Shown here in pieces: positions 1-7,332 of a stretch of DNA of 53,879 nt (position 1 is the stretch's first letter; each line of letters begins with the position of its first letter). This DNA is from an uncultured Limosilactobacillus sp. (GTDB lineage Bacteria > Bacillota > Bacilli > Lactobacillales > Lactobacillaceae): assembly GCA_944327195.1 (NCBI GenBank), contig CALVGV010000016.1, positions 1 through 53,879 of the forward strand, given 5' to 3'. Below the pieces are notes generated by a model. It did not search any database. It was not told the origin of the DNA and saw nothing but the letters and a program-made list of their open reading frames with translations. The position numbers were made by a program, and so were the translations under genes.

Positions 1-22
1 ACCCCGGTCGAATTCCGGGATC

Positions 23-101
23 AAGCCGCCTAAAATTTCAGTTATTTCCTTTGTCCACTTGACAGGGCCCCGTCCAGAAGTGGGTGGCGGCTTTTTTTTT
101 T
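23..101 (+). terminator. Rho-independent terminator with large closing stem
   Basis: An 8-bp arm AAGCCGCC (23-30) pairs exactly with GGCGGCTT (86-93), followed by a run of T. Inside, CCACTT (55-60) pairs with AAGTGG (78-83). This would end a transcript entering from the left edge; the gene it serves is outside the window. Confidence 0.6.
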
Positions 102-166
102 GCAAAAAAATGGCCGCGCAATCGCTTGGCGCCCAAGCCCTCCCGCAATTGACCGAAAAAAGTTAC

Positions 167-197
167 TTATCCACAGGGTAAATTTTGGCCAATTTAC
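167..197. promoter_or_regulatory. DnaA box and perfect palindrome upstream of the wall hydrolase gene
   Basis: TTATCCACA at 167-175 is a perfect DnaA-box consensus. It is followed at once by an exact 7-6-7 inverted repeat, GTAAATT (178-184) and AATTTAC (191-197). Both lie 28-58 bases before the start codon at 225, where an operator could sit. Binding by DnaA or any regulator is inference. Confidence 0.4.
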
Positions 198-224
198 GTA
201 TATATCAAGTAGGAGGGATAAACC

Positions 225-1418
225 ATGAAAATTTGCAAACCAATCTTGACCCTATTGGCCGTCAGCCCGCTGCTCCTTGCCAGCCCCGCCAAGGCGGCCG
301 GACACCCGGAAGCGAACGACCCGACGGTGGAACTGGCCCGCAAGCTGGTCTTAAAGGAGCGCCCGCCGCTGACCGCCGCCGAGCTGGCCAAACTCAGCCC
401 GGAAAAGCAGGCCGCCCTGCTGGACCTGCTCCAGGACTACGCCGATCGCTACCGCCAGGCCTTTGCGGCGGGACTGGCGGCGGCCAAGGAGGCCCAGCCG
501 CAAAGGAGCGCCGCGACCGCTTTCGCCCCGGCCAGTTCGGCCCCCGCCGAAAAGGGGCAGTCGGCCGCCTCTGCCGAACGGGAAGCACCAGTAGCGGCGC
601 CTGCCCCGGCCATTCCATCGTCTTCGGAAGCCACCTCGGAAGAGCAACCCTTCCAGGAACCGGCCGCTAACTCCGCTTCAACCGCTCCGGCAACCAGCAC
701 CACTCCGCCGCTTGCCAGCCCTGCGCCCGCCGCTTCACCGGCCGAAGCTTTGCCGGACCTGCCCCCGCTGACCGAGTCCCAGCAGGACTTCATCACCCGC
801 CTCGCCCCGGCGGCCCAACGGGTGGCCGCCGCCCACGACCTCTACCCCTCGGTCCTCCTGGCCCAGGCGGCGCTGGAAAGCAACTTCGGCGCCTCCGACC
901 TCGCCCGCGGCCACCAGAACCTCTTCGGCATCAAGGGCCGCTTCCGCAACCAGGGGGTCCAGCTACCGACGATCGAGCACCTCAACGGCCAGGATAGGTC
1001 GGTGCTGGCCACTTTCCGCCACTACCCCGACCAGGCGGCCAGCCTGGCGGACTACGCCGCGGTGCTCGATCAACCCTGCTACCTCGGCGTCCACCGCCGG
1101 GTGGCGGCCACCTACCGCCAGGCCACCCAGGCCCTGCAGGGCACCTACGCCACCGACCCGGCCTACGCCCAAAAGCTCAACCAGCTGATCGACCGGTATC
1201 ACCTGACTAAGTACGACCGCCCGGTTGCTTCCAAGCCAAGCGCTGGCGGGGGAAGGGCGACGAGTGGGAGCGAAGCCGACCGAACGGCGCGTTCCGGGGG
1301 AACGGGGACGGCGGCTGCCGGTCAGGCCCCGCTCAAGGAGCTGGACTGGCGCCTGCCGGTAGTCGGCGGTGCCGGTTCGGTCGGCCTCCTCGAGGCCCTC
1401 CGTCGCTTGTTGCGTTAG
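225..1418 (+). CDS. Secreted GH73-family peptidoglycan hydrolase
   Basis: Predicted secreted wall hydrolase of 397 residues. A signal peptide covers residues 1-25 (hydrophobic core, cleavage after a PAKAA-like site). Residues about 80-180 are an Ala/Pro/Ser-rich linker, typical of wall-spanning regions. The catalytic module starts near residue 183. It carries the ALESN motif whose Glu218 is the likely general acid, and the NLFGIKG motif at 232-238, both hallmarks of glucosaminidase/FlgJ-like GH73 enzymes that cut the glycan strand. The C-terminus lacks recognisable LysM or SH3 repeats and ends in a low-complexity Ala/Gly tail with a hydrophobic stretch. The start is set by GTAGGAGGG just upstream. 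Family call is solid; exact bond specificity is unknown. Confidence 0.8.
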   Translation: MKICKPILTLLAVSPLLLASPAKAAGHPEANDPTVELARKLVLKERPPLTAAELAKLSPEKQAALLDLLQDYADRYRQAFAAGLAAAKEAQPQRSAATAFAPASSAPAEKGQSAASAEREAPVAAPAPAIPSSSEATSEEQPFQEPAANSASTAPATSTTPPLASPAPAASPAEALPDLPPLTESQQDFITRLAPAAQRVAAAHDLYPSVLLAQAALESNFGASDLARGHQNLFGIKGRFRNQGVQLPTIEHLNGQDRSVLATFRHYPDQAASLADYAAVLDQPCYLGVHRRVAATYRQATQALQGTYATDPAYAQKLNQLIDRYHLTKYDRPVASKPSAGGGRATSGSEADRTARSGGTGTAAAGQAPLKELDWRLPVVGGAGSVGLLEALRRLLR

Positions 1419-1442
1419 TATGGAACGGTTCCCCGTCATCGA

Positions 1443-1472
1443 TTGAAAGCGCTACCGAATTTTTGTTAAAAT
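1443..1472 (+). promoter_or_regulatory. Promoter of the first paralog, with cre-like overlap
   Basis: TTGAAA (1443-1448), an 18-base spacer and TAAAAT (1467-1472). The -35 region continues as TGAAAGCGCTACCG, which matches the catabolite-responsive consensus TGWAANCGNTNWCA except at two positions. The same TTGAAAGCGC string occurs in the promoter at 2090. Confidence 0.55.
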
Positions 1473-1518
1473 GAAACTAGGAAAACGCTAATCAACTAAC
1501 GAAAGAGGGGACACCACC

Positions 1519-2079
1519 ATGCTTTACGTAATTTTTATCCTGGGCCTCCTCGTGGGAGTGGGCTGCTTGCTACTCGTGCTGGCCGGGGTGAAGAAGCTGC
1601 GGCCAAAGCCGGCCCTGCTGACGGCCACCGTGAGCCTGCTCCTCGCTCTCCTGCTTGGGGGCGGGGCCTGGTGGTACCAGGCGACCACCACCAATACGGC
1701 GACGGGCAACAGCGACTACACGACCAAGCTGACCGCCAACCGGGGCTTCAAGCTCCTCAGCAGTGGCCAGCAGACCGATGACGACGAGTACACCTTTACC
1801 ACCGATTCGGCCGGCAAGTTCACCCTCAAACTGAAGGGCCTGTCGAACACGACGGTCAAGATCGAAGACGACGATGACAGTAGCACCGCCCACTTCAAGA
1901 CCAAGCGGGTGGCGCTAAAGAAGGGGAAGGTCACCAAGGTGACGATCAGCCTGCCAAGCGGGGAGACCAGCCACTCCTTCACCCTCGAGGACTACTTTGA
2001 CGACGGCTTCGACTTCACCCTGGTTACGCCGGCGGCCAGCTCCAGCAGCCAGTCCGCCAGCGACTGGGAAAGCAAGTAA
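1519..2079 (+). CDS. Membrane-anchored protein of unknown function (paralog 1)
   Basis: Not a family I recognise. The 186-residue protein has two N-terminal membrane segments (about 3-25 and 33-53). A predicted extracellular domain of about 130 residues follows, ending in a Ser-rich tail. The domain has a K-G-L-S-N motif, an acidic DDDDSS patch and a conserved block (ALKKGKVTKVTISLPSGE). That block is clearly related to the product of the next gene, so the pair arose by duplication. RBS AGAGGGG precedes the ATG. It has its own promoter at 1443. Its neighbour is a wall hydrolase, but a shared role is only a guess. Confidence 0.65.
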   Translation: MLYVIFILGLLVGVGCLLLVLAGVKKLRPKPALLTATVSLLLALLLGGGAWWYQATTTNTATGNSDYTTKLTANRGFKLLSSGQQTDDDEYTFTTDSAGKFTLKLKGLSNTTVKIEDDDDSSTAHFKTKRVALKKGKVTKVTISLPSGETSHSFTLEDYFDDGFDFTLVTPAASSSSQSASDWESK

Positions 2080-2089
2080 CAATCGTTTT

Positions 2090-2118
2090 TTGAAAGCGCC
2101 CCCAAACTGTCCTACAAT
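2090..2118 (+). promoter_or_regulatory. Promoter of the second paralog, with cre-like overlap
   Basis: TTGAAA (2090-2095), exact 17-base spacer, TACAAT (2113-2118). TGAAAGCGCCCCCA overlaps the -35 and matches the cre consensus at all but two constrained positions. It begins 11 bases after the stop codon of the preceding gene. Confidence 0.65.
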
Positions 2119-2161
2119 AAGGGTGAAGTTAGCAAAGTCAATGAAAACGGGGGCGGTAAAA

Positions 2162-2614
2162 ATGCGGATCTTGACTATTGGTAAGTTCGGCGGGGGCCGG
2201 CGCCGCCAAGTAATTTCCGGCCTGGTGATCAGCCTTTTGGTGGCCGCCGCGCCCCTGCCGGCACTGGCCAGCTCGCCGGCGAACGCGACCTCGATCGCCA
2301 ACCGGATCAGCAAGCAGGCCGCTTCTTCCTCGCTCACCATCACCACCAACCAGGCGGGGAAGGGGACGATGGAAATCAAGGGCTTGTCTAATAATCAGAC
2401 CATCACCATCAAGGACGCGGAGAAGGGGAAGAAGGCCCACTACCAATCGCGGCGGATCAAGCTCAAGAAGGGAATAATCACCCGCTGTAGCATCACCCTG
2501 GCAAAGGGGGAAAAGCGCCACTCCTTCTTGGTTGAGGGCTACCTTGCCCACCCGCTTCACTTTACCCTGGTCCGCCCGGCAAGTTCCACGGGAAGCCATC
2601 GCAGTTCAAAGTAA
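2162..2614 (+). CDS. Secreted protein of unknown function (paralog 2)
   Basis: A 150-residue product read from ATG 2162, which is preceded by GGGGGCGG. An in-frame ATG at 2141 would add seven residues and is also downstream of the promoter. The N-terminus is very basic (GGGRRR), then a hydrophobic core and an ALASS cleavage-like site, so this is a signal peptide. The mature part repeats the architecture of the upstream paralog: K-G-L-S-N, then a K-L-K-K-G block, then HSF...FTLV, and a short Ser-rich end. Unlike paralog 1 it has no second membrane segment, so it may be released. Function unknown. Confidence 0.65.
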   Translation: MRILTIGKFGGGRRRQVISGLVISLLVAAAPLPALASSPANATSIANRISKQAASSSLTITTNQAGKGTMEIKGLSNNQTITIKDAEKGKKAHYQSRRIKLKKGIITRCSITLAKGEKRHSFLVEGYLAHPLHFTLVRPASSTGSHRSSK

Positions 2615-2615
2615 G

Positions 2616-2661
2616 AAAAAACGACCGATCATCAATTGTATTTGATAATCAGTCGGTTTTT
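2616..2661. terminator. Bidirectional terminator between convergent genes
   Basis: An A-run and arm from 2616 to 2635 pair, with two wobble pairs, with 2641-2661, which ends in TTTTT. The A-run on the left makes it work on the minus strand too, downstream of the kinase gene at 2716-3348. Confidence 0.8.
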
Positions 2662-2715
2662 GTCGTAATTTGCGATTAATTCTGTTAGAATGTTGTTGTC
2701 TTAACGAAATATGTC

Positions 2716-3348
2716 CTAGCGTAGTTCCTTCAGCCGGTCGTCGATCATCGCCAGCACGGTGGCCACGTTTTGCTCGTCCTCGAGGTTGTAGCGGTCGAGG
2801 TCGATCTTCATCTTCGGGCTGGCGTCGTATTCCTCGTACCACTGCTTGTAGGCCGACCACATCTTGTAGTAGTAGTCCTTCAGCTCCGGCTTGTTGTCGA
2901 TCTGTTCGTAGTCGCGGCCGCGCTTCTTGATCCGGTAGAGGATCGTGTCGAAGGTCGTTTCCGAGTAAACCATCAGGTCGGGGGCCTTCTTCGGCAACTG
3001 CTTGAGGTCGGCCATCATGTTGTCGAGCAACTGGAGGTAGACCTTCAGCTCGGTGTCGGAGATGTTGCCGGCGCGGTTGTTTTCCTTGGTAAAGAGGGCG
3101 TCTTCGTAAATCGACCGGTCGAGGACGTTGTTGTCGTCGGCCAGGGCCTTCTTGATCATTGAAAACCGCTTGTTGAGGAAGTAAATCTGCAACAAGAAGC
3201 CGTACTGCTTCGGGTTCTTATAGTACAATGGCAGCACTGGATTTTCGCCCACCGGCTCGAAAAAGGCCTGGGTGTTTAAGTGCTCCGCAATCTTTCCGGT
3301 AAGGGTCGTCTTGCCGACCCCGATCATTCCCGCTGTGATAATCACCAT
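2716..3348 (-). CDS. Deoxynucleoside kinase (deoxyadenosine/deoxyguanosine type)
   Basis: Phosphorylates deoxynucleosides with ATP in the purine/pyrimidine salvage pathway, in the cytosol. The P-loop GMIGVGKTT lies at residues 7-15. The DRSIYED motif (ERS-type, binds substrate and phosphate) follows near residue 78. The Arg-rich lid KKRGR lies near residue 140. The length of 210 residues is normal for the dAK/dGK family of lactobacilli, which depend on deoxynucleoside salvage. Exact substrate among dA, dG and dC cannot be read from the sequence. It is divergent from the gene at 3444, with about 95 bases between for both promoters. Confidence 0.85.
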   Translation of the reverse strand: MVIITAGMIGVGKTTLTGKIAEHLNTQAFFEPVGENPVLPLYYKNPKQYGFLLQIYFLNKRFSMIKKALADDNNVLDRSIYEDALFTKENNRAGNISDTELKVYLQLLDNMMADLKQLPKKAPDLMVYSETTFDTILYRIKKRGRDYEQIDNKPELKDYYYKMWSAYKQWYEEYDASPKMKIDLDRYNLEDEQNVATVLAMIDDRLKELR

Positions 3349-3443
3349 GTCTGCCCCTCTTTACTTGATTTTTTGCAACGGACAATATCATACTACATTC
3401 CGAACCGTGACAAAAGGATTGACTTTTAGGAAGGAACTTTTCC

Positions 3444-4067
3444 ATGCAAAAAATGACCCCGGAAGACATCAAGGCGGCCCTGCTGGTCAGCCAGCAAAAC
3501 GGCACCCTGGTGGAGGTGTATAACTTTGCCGACGACGACACCTTCAACGTCGGCTTCGTGATCGCCACCGACCAGTCCTTCGTCCTGCTGATGACCCTCG
3601 ATTGGGACGCCAAGGTCAACGGCCTGACGGCGATCCGCCTGACCAGCATCCACGCCGTCCGCAGCCAGACCGACTATTTGACGACCGTTTCCTACAAGAC
3701 CAAGGTCGCCCACCAGTACCACTACTTTGACCTCTGGCACCTCCAGGAGCGCCTGCGCAGCCACGACTACCGCCACCGGCCGATCCTGCAGACCCTCTTG
3801 CACGAGGCGGTGGCCGAAAAGGAGCCGGTGGTGATCGGCACCAAGAAGTACAAGGGACGCGACGACTTCGAAGGGGTGATTGCCCAGCTCGGCGAGATCA
3901 AGCTGACCCTTCATTATTACAACGAACACGACCTGTCCTCGCTGTGGGAGTACGAGCTTCTCTTGGCCCAGATCGACTACCTGCGGGTCTTTGGTAGCCA
4001 GGGAAGGACAACGGCGGCCGTCTTGGCGGGGGTCTTTGACCTAGCGACCGGGCCCCAAATGGGGTAA
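3444..4067 (+). CDS. Conserved-looking hypothetical protein
   Basis: Not recognised. A 207-residue soluble protein without signal peptide or membrane segment, start set by AGGAAGGAA before the ATG. It appears to contain two similar halves (about 18-75 and 125-185). Each is a run of alternating hydrophobic beta-like segments, one ending in a QTDYL and the other in an IDYLRVFG string. This resembles a duplicated small beta barrel (Sm-like), but that is speculation. An HDYRH segment joins the halves. It stands alone between the divergent kinase gene and the LacI gene. Confidence 0.6.
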   Translation: MQKMTPEDIKAALLVSQQNGTLVEVYNFADDDTFNVGFVIATDQSFVLLMTLDWDAKVNGLTAIRLTSIHAVRSQTDYLTTVSYKTKVAHQYHYFDLWHLQERLRSHDYRHRPILQTLLHEAVAEKEPVVIGTKKYKGRDDFEGVIAQLGEIKLTLHYYNEHDLSSLWEYELLLAQIDYLRVFGSQGRTTAAVLAGVFDLATGPQMG

Positions 4068-4080
4068 AATGTTTACCAAC

Positions 4081-4154
4081 AAGCTTCACCGGGAAAACCG
4101 ACGGCTTGGGGCCGGGTGTTAGCCCGCCCAAGGCCGCGTGGGGAGACAAGCTTT
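4081..4154 (+). other. Strong stem-loop in front of the LacI gene
   Basis: CGGCTTGGG (4102-4110) and CCCAAGGCCG (4127-4136) form a GC-rich stem with a GGG/CCC inner stem. AAGCTT occurs at 4081-4086 and 4148-4153 and can close the structure. No T-run follows, so it is not a standard terminator. It lies in the leader of the LacI-CPBP-folate unit. Confidence 0.45.
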
Positions 4155-4181
4155 TCCGGGGATGAATAGAGAGGAATTAAG

Positions 4182-5198
4182 ATGGCAAAGAAAGTCACGA
4201 TCAAGGACCTCGCCAAGGCGGCGGGGGTTTCGGTTACCACCGTCTCACAGATTTTAAACGGCAAGGGGGCCCGCTTTAGCCAGGCCACCCAGGACCGGGT
4301 CCTGGCGCTGAAAAAGGAGCTCAACTACGTGCCCGACTTCAACGCCCGCAACCTGATCCTTCACTCGTCCAAGACGATTGGCGTCCTGGTGCCCAACATC
4401 GGCAACCCCTTCTTCTCCTCCTTTGCCCGCGGGATTCAGGCGGTCTGTCGGGAAAAGGAATACATGCCGCTGATCTTTTCGGCCAACCACGAGGTCGAAC
4501 TGGAGCGCTACTACCTCAGCCGCTTGGTTGAGCGGTCGGTCGACGGGCTGATCATCGCCTCGGCCTCGATCACCACCACCACGATCGACGAGATCCTAAA
4601 GCCCAACGCGATTCCCTACCTCCTCTTCGATCAGAACCAAACCGACGCCGGCGATCGGGTTCAAGTCGACGATTACCAGGGGGGTAAGCTGGCCGCCGAG
4701 CACCTGCTCGCCCTCGGCCACCGCAAGATCAGCATGTACTTGCCGACCAACCCGACCGATAACGTCCTTCACCGGCTCGCCGGCTTCAAGGAGACCCTCC
4801 AGGCCGCCGGGGTGGCCTTTGGCGAAGACAACGTTGTTCACACCGCCCTCACCAAGCGGGGGGGCTACGAAGGCACCGCCGCCATCCTGGCCCAGCAGCC
4901 GACGGCAATCTTCTGTGCCAACGACGAGCTCGCCATCGGTCTCTACCGCGGTCTGGCCGAGCGCGGGGTCCGCGTGCCCCAGGATCTGTCGGTGATCGGC
5001 TTTGACGACATCGACCTCGACGAGTACGTCACCCCGGCCTTGACCACCATCCACCAGCCAATCAACCAGCTCGGCGAGGAGGCCGCCCACCTGCTCTTCA
5101 AGCGGATGGCCACCAAGGGCGAGTTGGCCACCCAGGTGACCCGGATGCCGGTCGAACTGGTGGTGCGCCAAAGCACCGCCGCCGTGGAGGCCAGGTAG
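4182..5198 (+). CDS. LacI/GalR-family transcriptional regulator
   Basis: A 338-residue DNA-binding regulator. The helix-turn-helix is at residues 5-24 (IKDLAKAAGVSVTTVSQIL), followed by the hinge and a periplasmic-binding-like effector domain. That domain shows NPFFSSFARGI, DGLIIA, DNxxGG-type and FDDIDLD segments as in RbsR-like repressors. The probable ligand is a sugar, but none is encoded nearby. The gene downstream starts on the base after this stop codon, and the folate operon follows 1 base after that, so it is probably the first gene of a long transcript. Target and effector are unknown. Confidence 0.85.
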   Translation: MAKKVTIKDLAKAAGVSVTTVSQILNGKGARFSQATQDRVLALKKELNYVPDFNARNLILHSSKTIGVLVPNIGNPFFSSFARGIQAVCREKEYMPLIFSANHEVELERYYLSRLVERSVDGLIIASASITTTTIDEILKPNAIPYLLFDQNQTDAGDRVQVDDYQGGKLAAEHLLALGHRKISMYLPTNPTDNVLHRLAGFKETLQAAGVAFGEDNVVHTALTKRGGYEGTAAILAQQPTAIFCANDELAIGLYRGLAERGVRVPQDLSVIGFDDIDLDEYVTPALTTIHQPINQLGEEAAHLLFKRMATKGELATQVTRMPVELVVRQSTAAVEAR

Positions 5199-5900
5199 AT
5201 GCGGCGGCTGAAGCTTCGCCAGTGGGCCTTTCCTGGCCGCCTCTTGTTGATGGCCTTCTTTGCGCTCCTGGTCCAGCTGCCGGCCTTTTTCTTGTTGCCG
5301 GTAAAGGCAAGTAGCCCGCTGGCCCAGCAAGTGCTCTGGGTTGGCCTCTACCTGCTGTCCTTTTGTGCCCTCTTTACGGCGGCGCTCTGGGCCTGCCGGG
5401 CCTGCGAGCCGCCCACACCGCCGGCCCGGCCCTGGCGGGTGAGCCTCGACTGGGTGCTCGGTGGCTACCTGGTGGTCTTTGCCGCCCAATCGGCGCTGAC
5501 CACCCTCAACCGGGCCCTCTACCGCCAGAGCCAGACCGCCAATAACCAGGCGATCATCCACCTGATGGAGAGGAGCCCACTGGCAATGGGGGCGATGTGC
5601 TTGGGGGCGGTGGTCTTCAGTCCGCTGGTCGAGGAGCTGCTCTTTCGCGGCCTCTTGATGAACCTCTTCTTCAAGCCCGGCCAGTTCTGGGCCCCGGTGG
5701 TGGTCTCGGCGCTCGTTTTTTGCCTCGAGCACGCCAGCACCACCCCGATCAGCTACCTGGTCTACCTGGCGATGGGGCTGGTCTTTGGCTACGTCTACCG
5801 CAAGAGCGGCAACCTCAAGTATTCGATTGGCGTTCACGCCCTCAACAACCTGGTGGCGATGAGCCTGGTCTTAATTAACCTGTTAACGGGAGGAAATTAA
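5199..5900 (+). CDS. CPBP-family intramembrane metalloprotease
   Basis: A polytopic membrane protein of 233 residues with about six hydrophobic helices. It has the full CPBP (Abi) signature: Glu145-Glu146 with Arg150 in the EExxxR motif, His178 after a hydrophobic run, and His203 with Asn207 in HxxxN. These residues bind the catalytic metal in the membrane. Lactobacillus members are often linked to bacteriocin immunity or protein maturation; the substrate here is unknown. Its ATG begins directly after the TAG of the LacI gene. No ribosome site is obvious, so translation is probably coupled. Confidence 0.85.
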   Translation: MRRLKLRQWAFPGRLLLMAFFALLVQLPAFFLLPVKASSPLAQQVLWVGLYLLSFCALFTAALWACRACEPPTPPARPWRVSLDWVLGGYLVVFAAQSALTTLNRALYRQSQTANNQAIIHLMERSPLAMGAMCLGAVVFSPLVEELLFRGLLMNLFFKPGQFWAPVVVSALVFCLEHASTTPISYLVYLAMGLVFGYVYRKSGNLKYSIGVHALNNLVAMSLVLINLLTGGN

Positions 5901-5901
5901 A

Positions 5902-6279
5902 TTGGGTTGGATTCGGATCAATAACATGCGCTTTTACACCTACAACGGCGTCCTGCCGGAGGAAAAGCGGCTCGGCCAGCGGTTGGAAATCGACGCCGCG
6001 CTGGCCTACCCGGTGGAAACGGCGGTCAAGGACGACGACTTGAAGACGACCGTCAGTTACGCGGACGTCTACGAAACGATCAGGGACTTTGTGGAGAAGA
6101 ATTCCTTTGACCTGATCGAAACGGTTGCCAACCGGGTCTGCGACCTGGTGCTGACGATCTACCCGAGCCTGACGGCGGTCCGGCTGCGGGTGCGCAAGTA
6201 CAGCGTGCCGATCGCCGGCCAGTTTGACAACGTGGAAATCGAGGTGGAGAAGCAGAATGCGCACCCAGTTCACCCTTAG
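5902..6279 (+). CDS. folB: Dihydroneopterin aldolase
   Basis: Cleaves dihydroneopterin to 6-hydroxymethyl-dihydropterin and glycolaldehyde in folate synthesis. The 125-residue length and the NNMRFYTYNGVLPEE opening, TVSYADVY and the conserved Lys in RVRKYSVPI fit FolB. The start is TTG at 5902 with GGGAGGAAA upstream; no ATG gives a better fit. It begins 1 base after the CPBP stop codon. Its last 23 bases overlap folK, the first of a chain of overlaps through folP. Confidence 0.92.
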   Translation: MGWIRINNMRFYTYNGVLPEEKRLGQRLEIDAALAYPVETAVKDDDLKTTVSYADVYETIRDFVEKNSFDLIETVANRVCDLVLTIYPSLTAVRLRVRKYSVPIAGQFDNVEIEVEKQNAHPVHP

Positions 6280-6781
6280 CATCGGCACCAACCTTGGCGA
6301 CCGGGCGGCTAACCTCCGCCAGGCGGTTCGCTGGTTAGCGGCCAACCCGGCAATTCAGGTCGAGCGCCTGTCGGCCATCTACGAAACCGAACCGGTCGGC
6401 GGGGTTGTCCAGCCGGCCTTTTATAACCTGGCCCTGGTCGGCACCACCATCCTCGGGGCCAGCGAGCTCTTGGTCTACCTCCACCTGATCGAGCGCTCCC
6501 TCCACCGGCGGCGGCTGGTCCACTGGGGGCCGCGGACGATCGACCTCGACATCCTGACCTTCGGCGACCGCCACTACGACACGGCGACCCTGACGATTCC
6601 CCACCCGGAGATGGCCAACCGCCGCTTCGTTTTGGTGCCGCTCGCCACGGTGGTCAGCGGGGATCAGCAAGCGTGGGTGGAGCAACTGCTAGCAAAAACC
6701 AGCGACCACAACTGGCTCAAAAAAACGATTGAAAGCGGGGAAGTTAATTCATGGATCAAGAACGAATCGCCCACGCGGTAA
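6257..6781 (+). CDS. folK: 2-amino-4-hydroxy-6-hydroxymethyldihydropteridine pyrophosphokinase
   Basis: Transfers pyrophosphate from ATP to hydroxymethyl-dihydropterin. The opening SIGTNLGDRAANL, YETEPVGG, FYNLA and the catalytic WGPRTIDLDIL motif are all present; the RR before it is the usual loop. I start it at ATG 6257 (174 residues), which has GAGGTGGAG at the right distance. An upstream in-frame start at 6224 adds an 11-residue basic tail unlike the family. It overlaps folB by 23 bases and folE by 31 bases. Confidence 0.92.
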   Translation: MRTQFTLSIGTNLGDRAANLRQAVRWLAANPAIQVERLSAIYETEPVGGVVQPAFYNLALVGTTILGASELLVYLHLIERSLHRRRLVHWGPRTIDLDILTFGDRHYDTATLTIPHPEMANRRFVLVPLATVVSGDQQAWVEQLLAKTSDHNWLKKTIESGEVNSWIKNESPTR

Positions 6782-7332
6782 GGGAAATCCTCGAAGCGGT
6801 CGGGGAGGATCCCAACCGCGAGGGGCTACGCGAAACGCCGACCCGGGTGGCTAAGATGTACGCCGAGGTCTTTTCCTCCCTCGGCAAGCAGCCGGAAACA
6901 GTTGCCAACTACAAGGTCTTTCACGTGACCGAGCAACCGGAAATGGTGCTGGTGCAGGCAATTCCCTTCTATTCGATGTGCGAACACCACCTCCTGCCCT
7001 TCTTTGGCACCGTCAACCTGGCCTACGTTCCGCAAGCGGGGCGGGTGATCGGCCTCAGCAAGATCCCGCGGCTGGTTGACTTCGTGACCCACAAGCCGGG
7101 GATGCAGGAGCGGGTGACCACCGACCTGGTGGCCGAGCTGACCCGCCTGCTCGACCCGGCCGGGGTGGCGGTAACGATTGCCGCCCGCCACCTCTGCATG
7201 GAGATGCGCGGGGTCAACAAGGCCGGCCAGTTTACCTACACCAACCGCTTCACCGGCGTCTTCAAGGACGACCTGGCCCTCCGCCAGGAATTCCTCCAGC
7301 AAACGGGAGGCAGCAATGGCCAGCTACGCTGA
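6751..7332 (+). CDS. folE: GTP cyclohydrolase I
   Basis: Converts GTP to 7,8-dihydroneopterin triphosphate and formate, the entry step of the pathway. At 193 residues it is a normal type I enzyme. Zinc ligands are visible as Cys77 and His80 (CEHHLLPF) and Cys149 (ARHLCM). The REGLRETPTRVAKMY segment and QER.T loop are conserved. RBS GCGGGGAAG precedes the ATG. It sits between folK and folC with overlaps on both sides. Confidence 0.95.
   Translation: MDQERIAHAVREILEAVGEDPNREGLRETPTRVAKMYAEVFSSLGKQPETVANYKVFHVTEQPEMVLVQAIPFYSMCEHHLLPFFGTVNLAYVPQAGRVIGLSKIPRLVDFVTHKPGMQERVTTDLVAELTRLLDPAGVAVTIAARHLCMEMRGVNKAGQFTYTNRFTGVFKDDLALRQEFLQQTGGSNGQLR

Noticed and set aside
51..64. TGTCCACTT near the left edge as a fragment of the IS30 end
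   Set aside because: The match to the right end of the IS is only nine bases and the surroundings form a terminator stem.
167..175. DnaA box as part of oriC
   Set aside because: A single box, no AT-rich unwinding element and no dnaA, dnaN or rpmH nearby.
5870..5905. Folate (THF) riboswitch or separate promoter before folB
   Set aside because: Only one base separates CPBP and folB, and no leader structure or -35/-10 pair fits.
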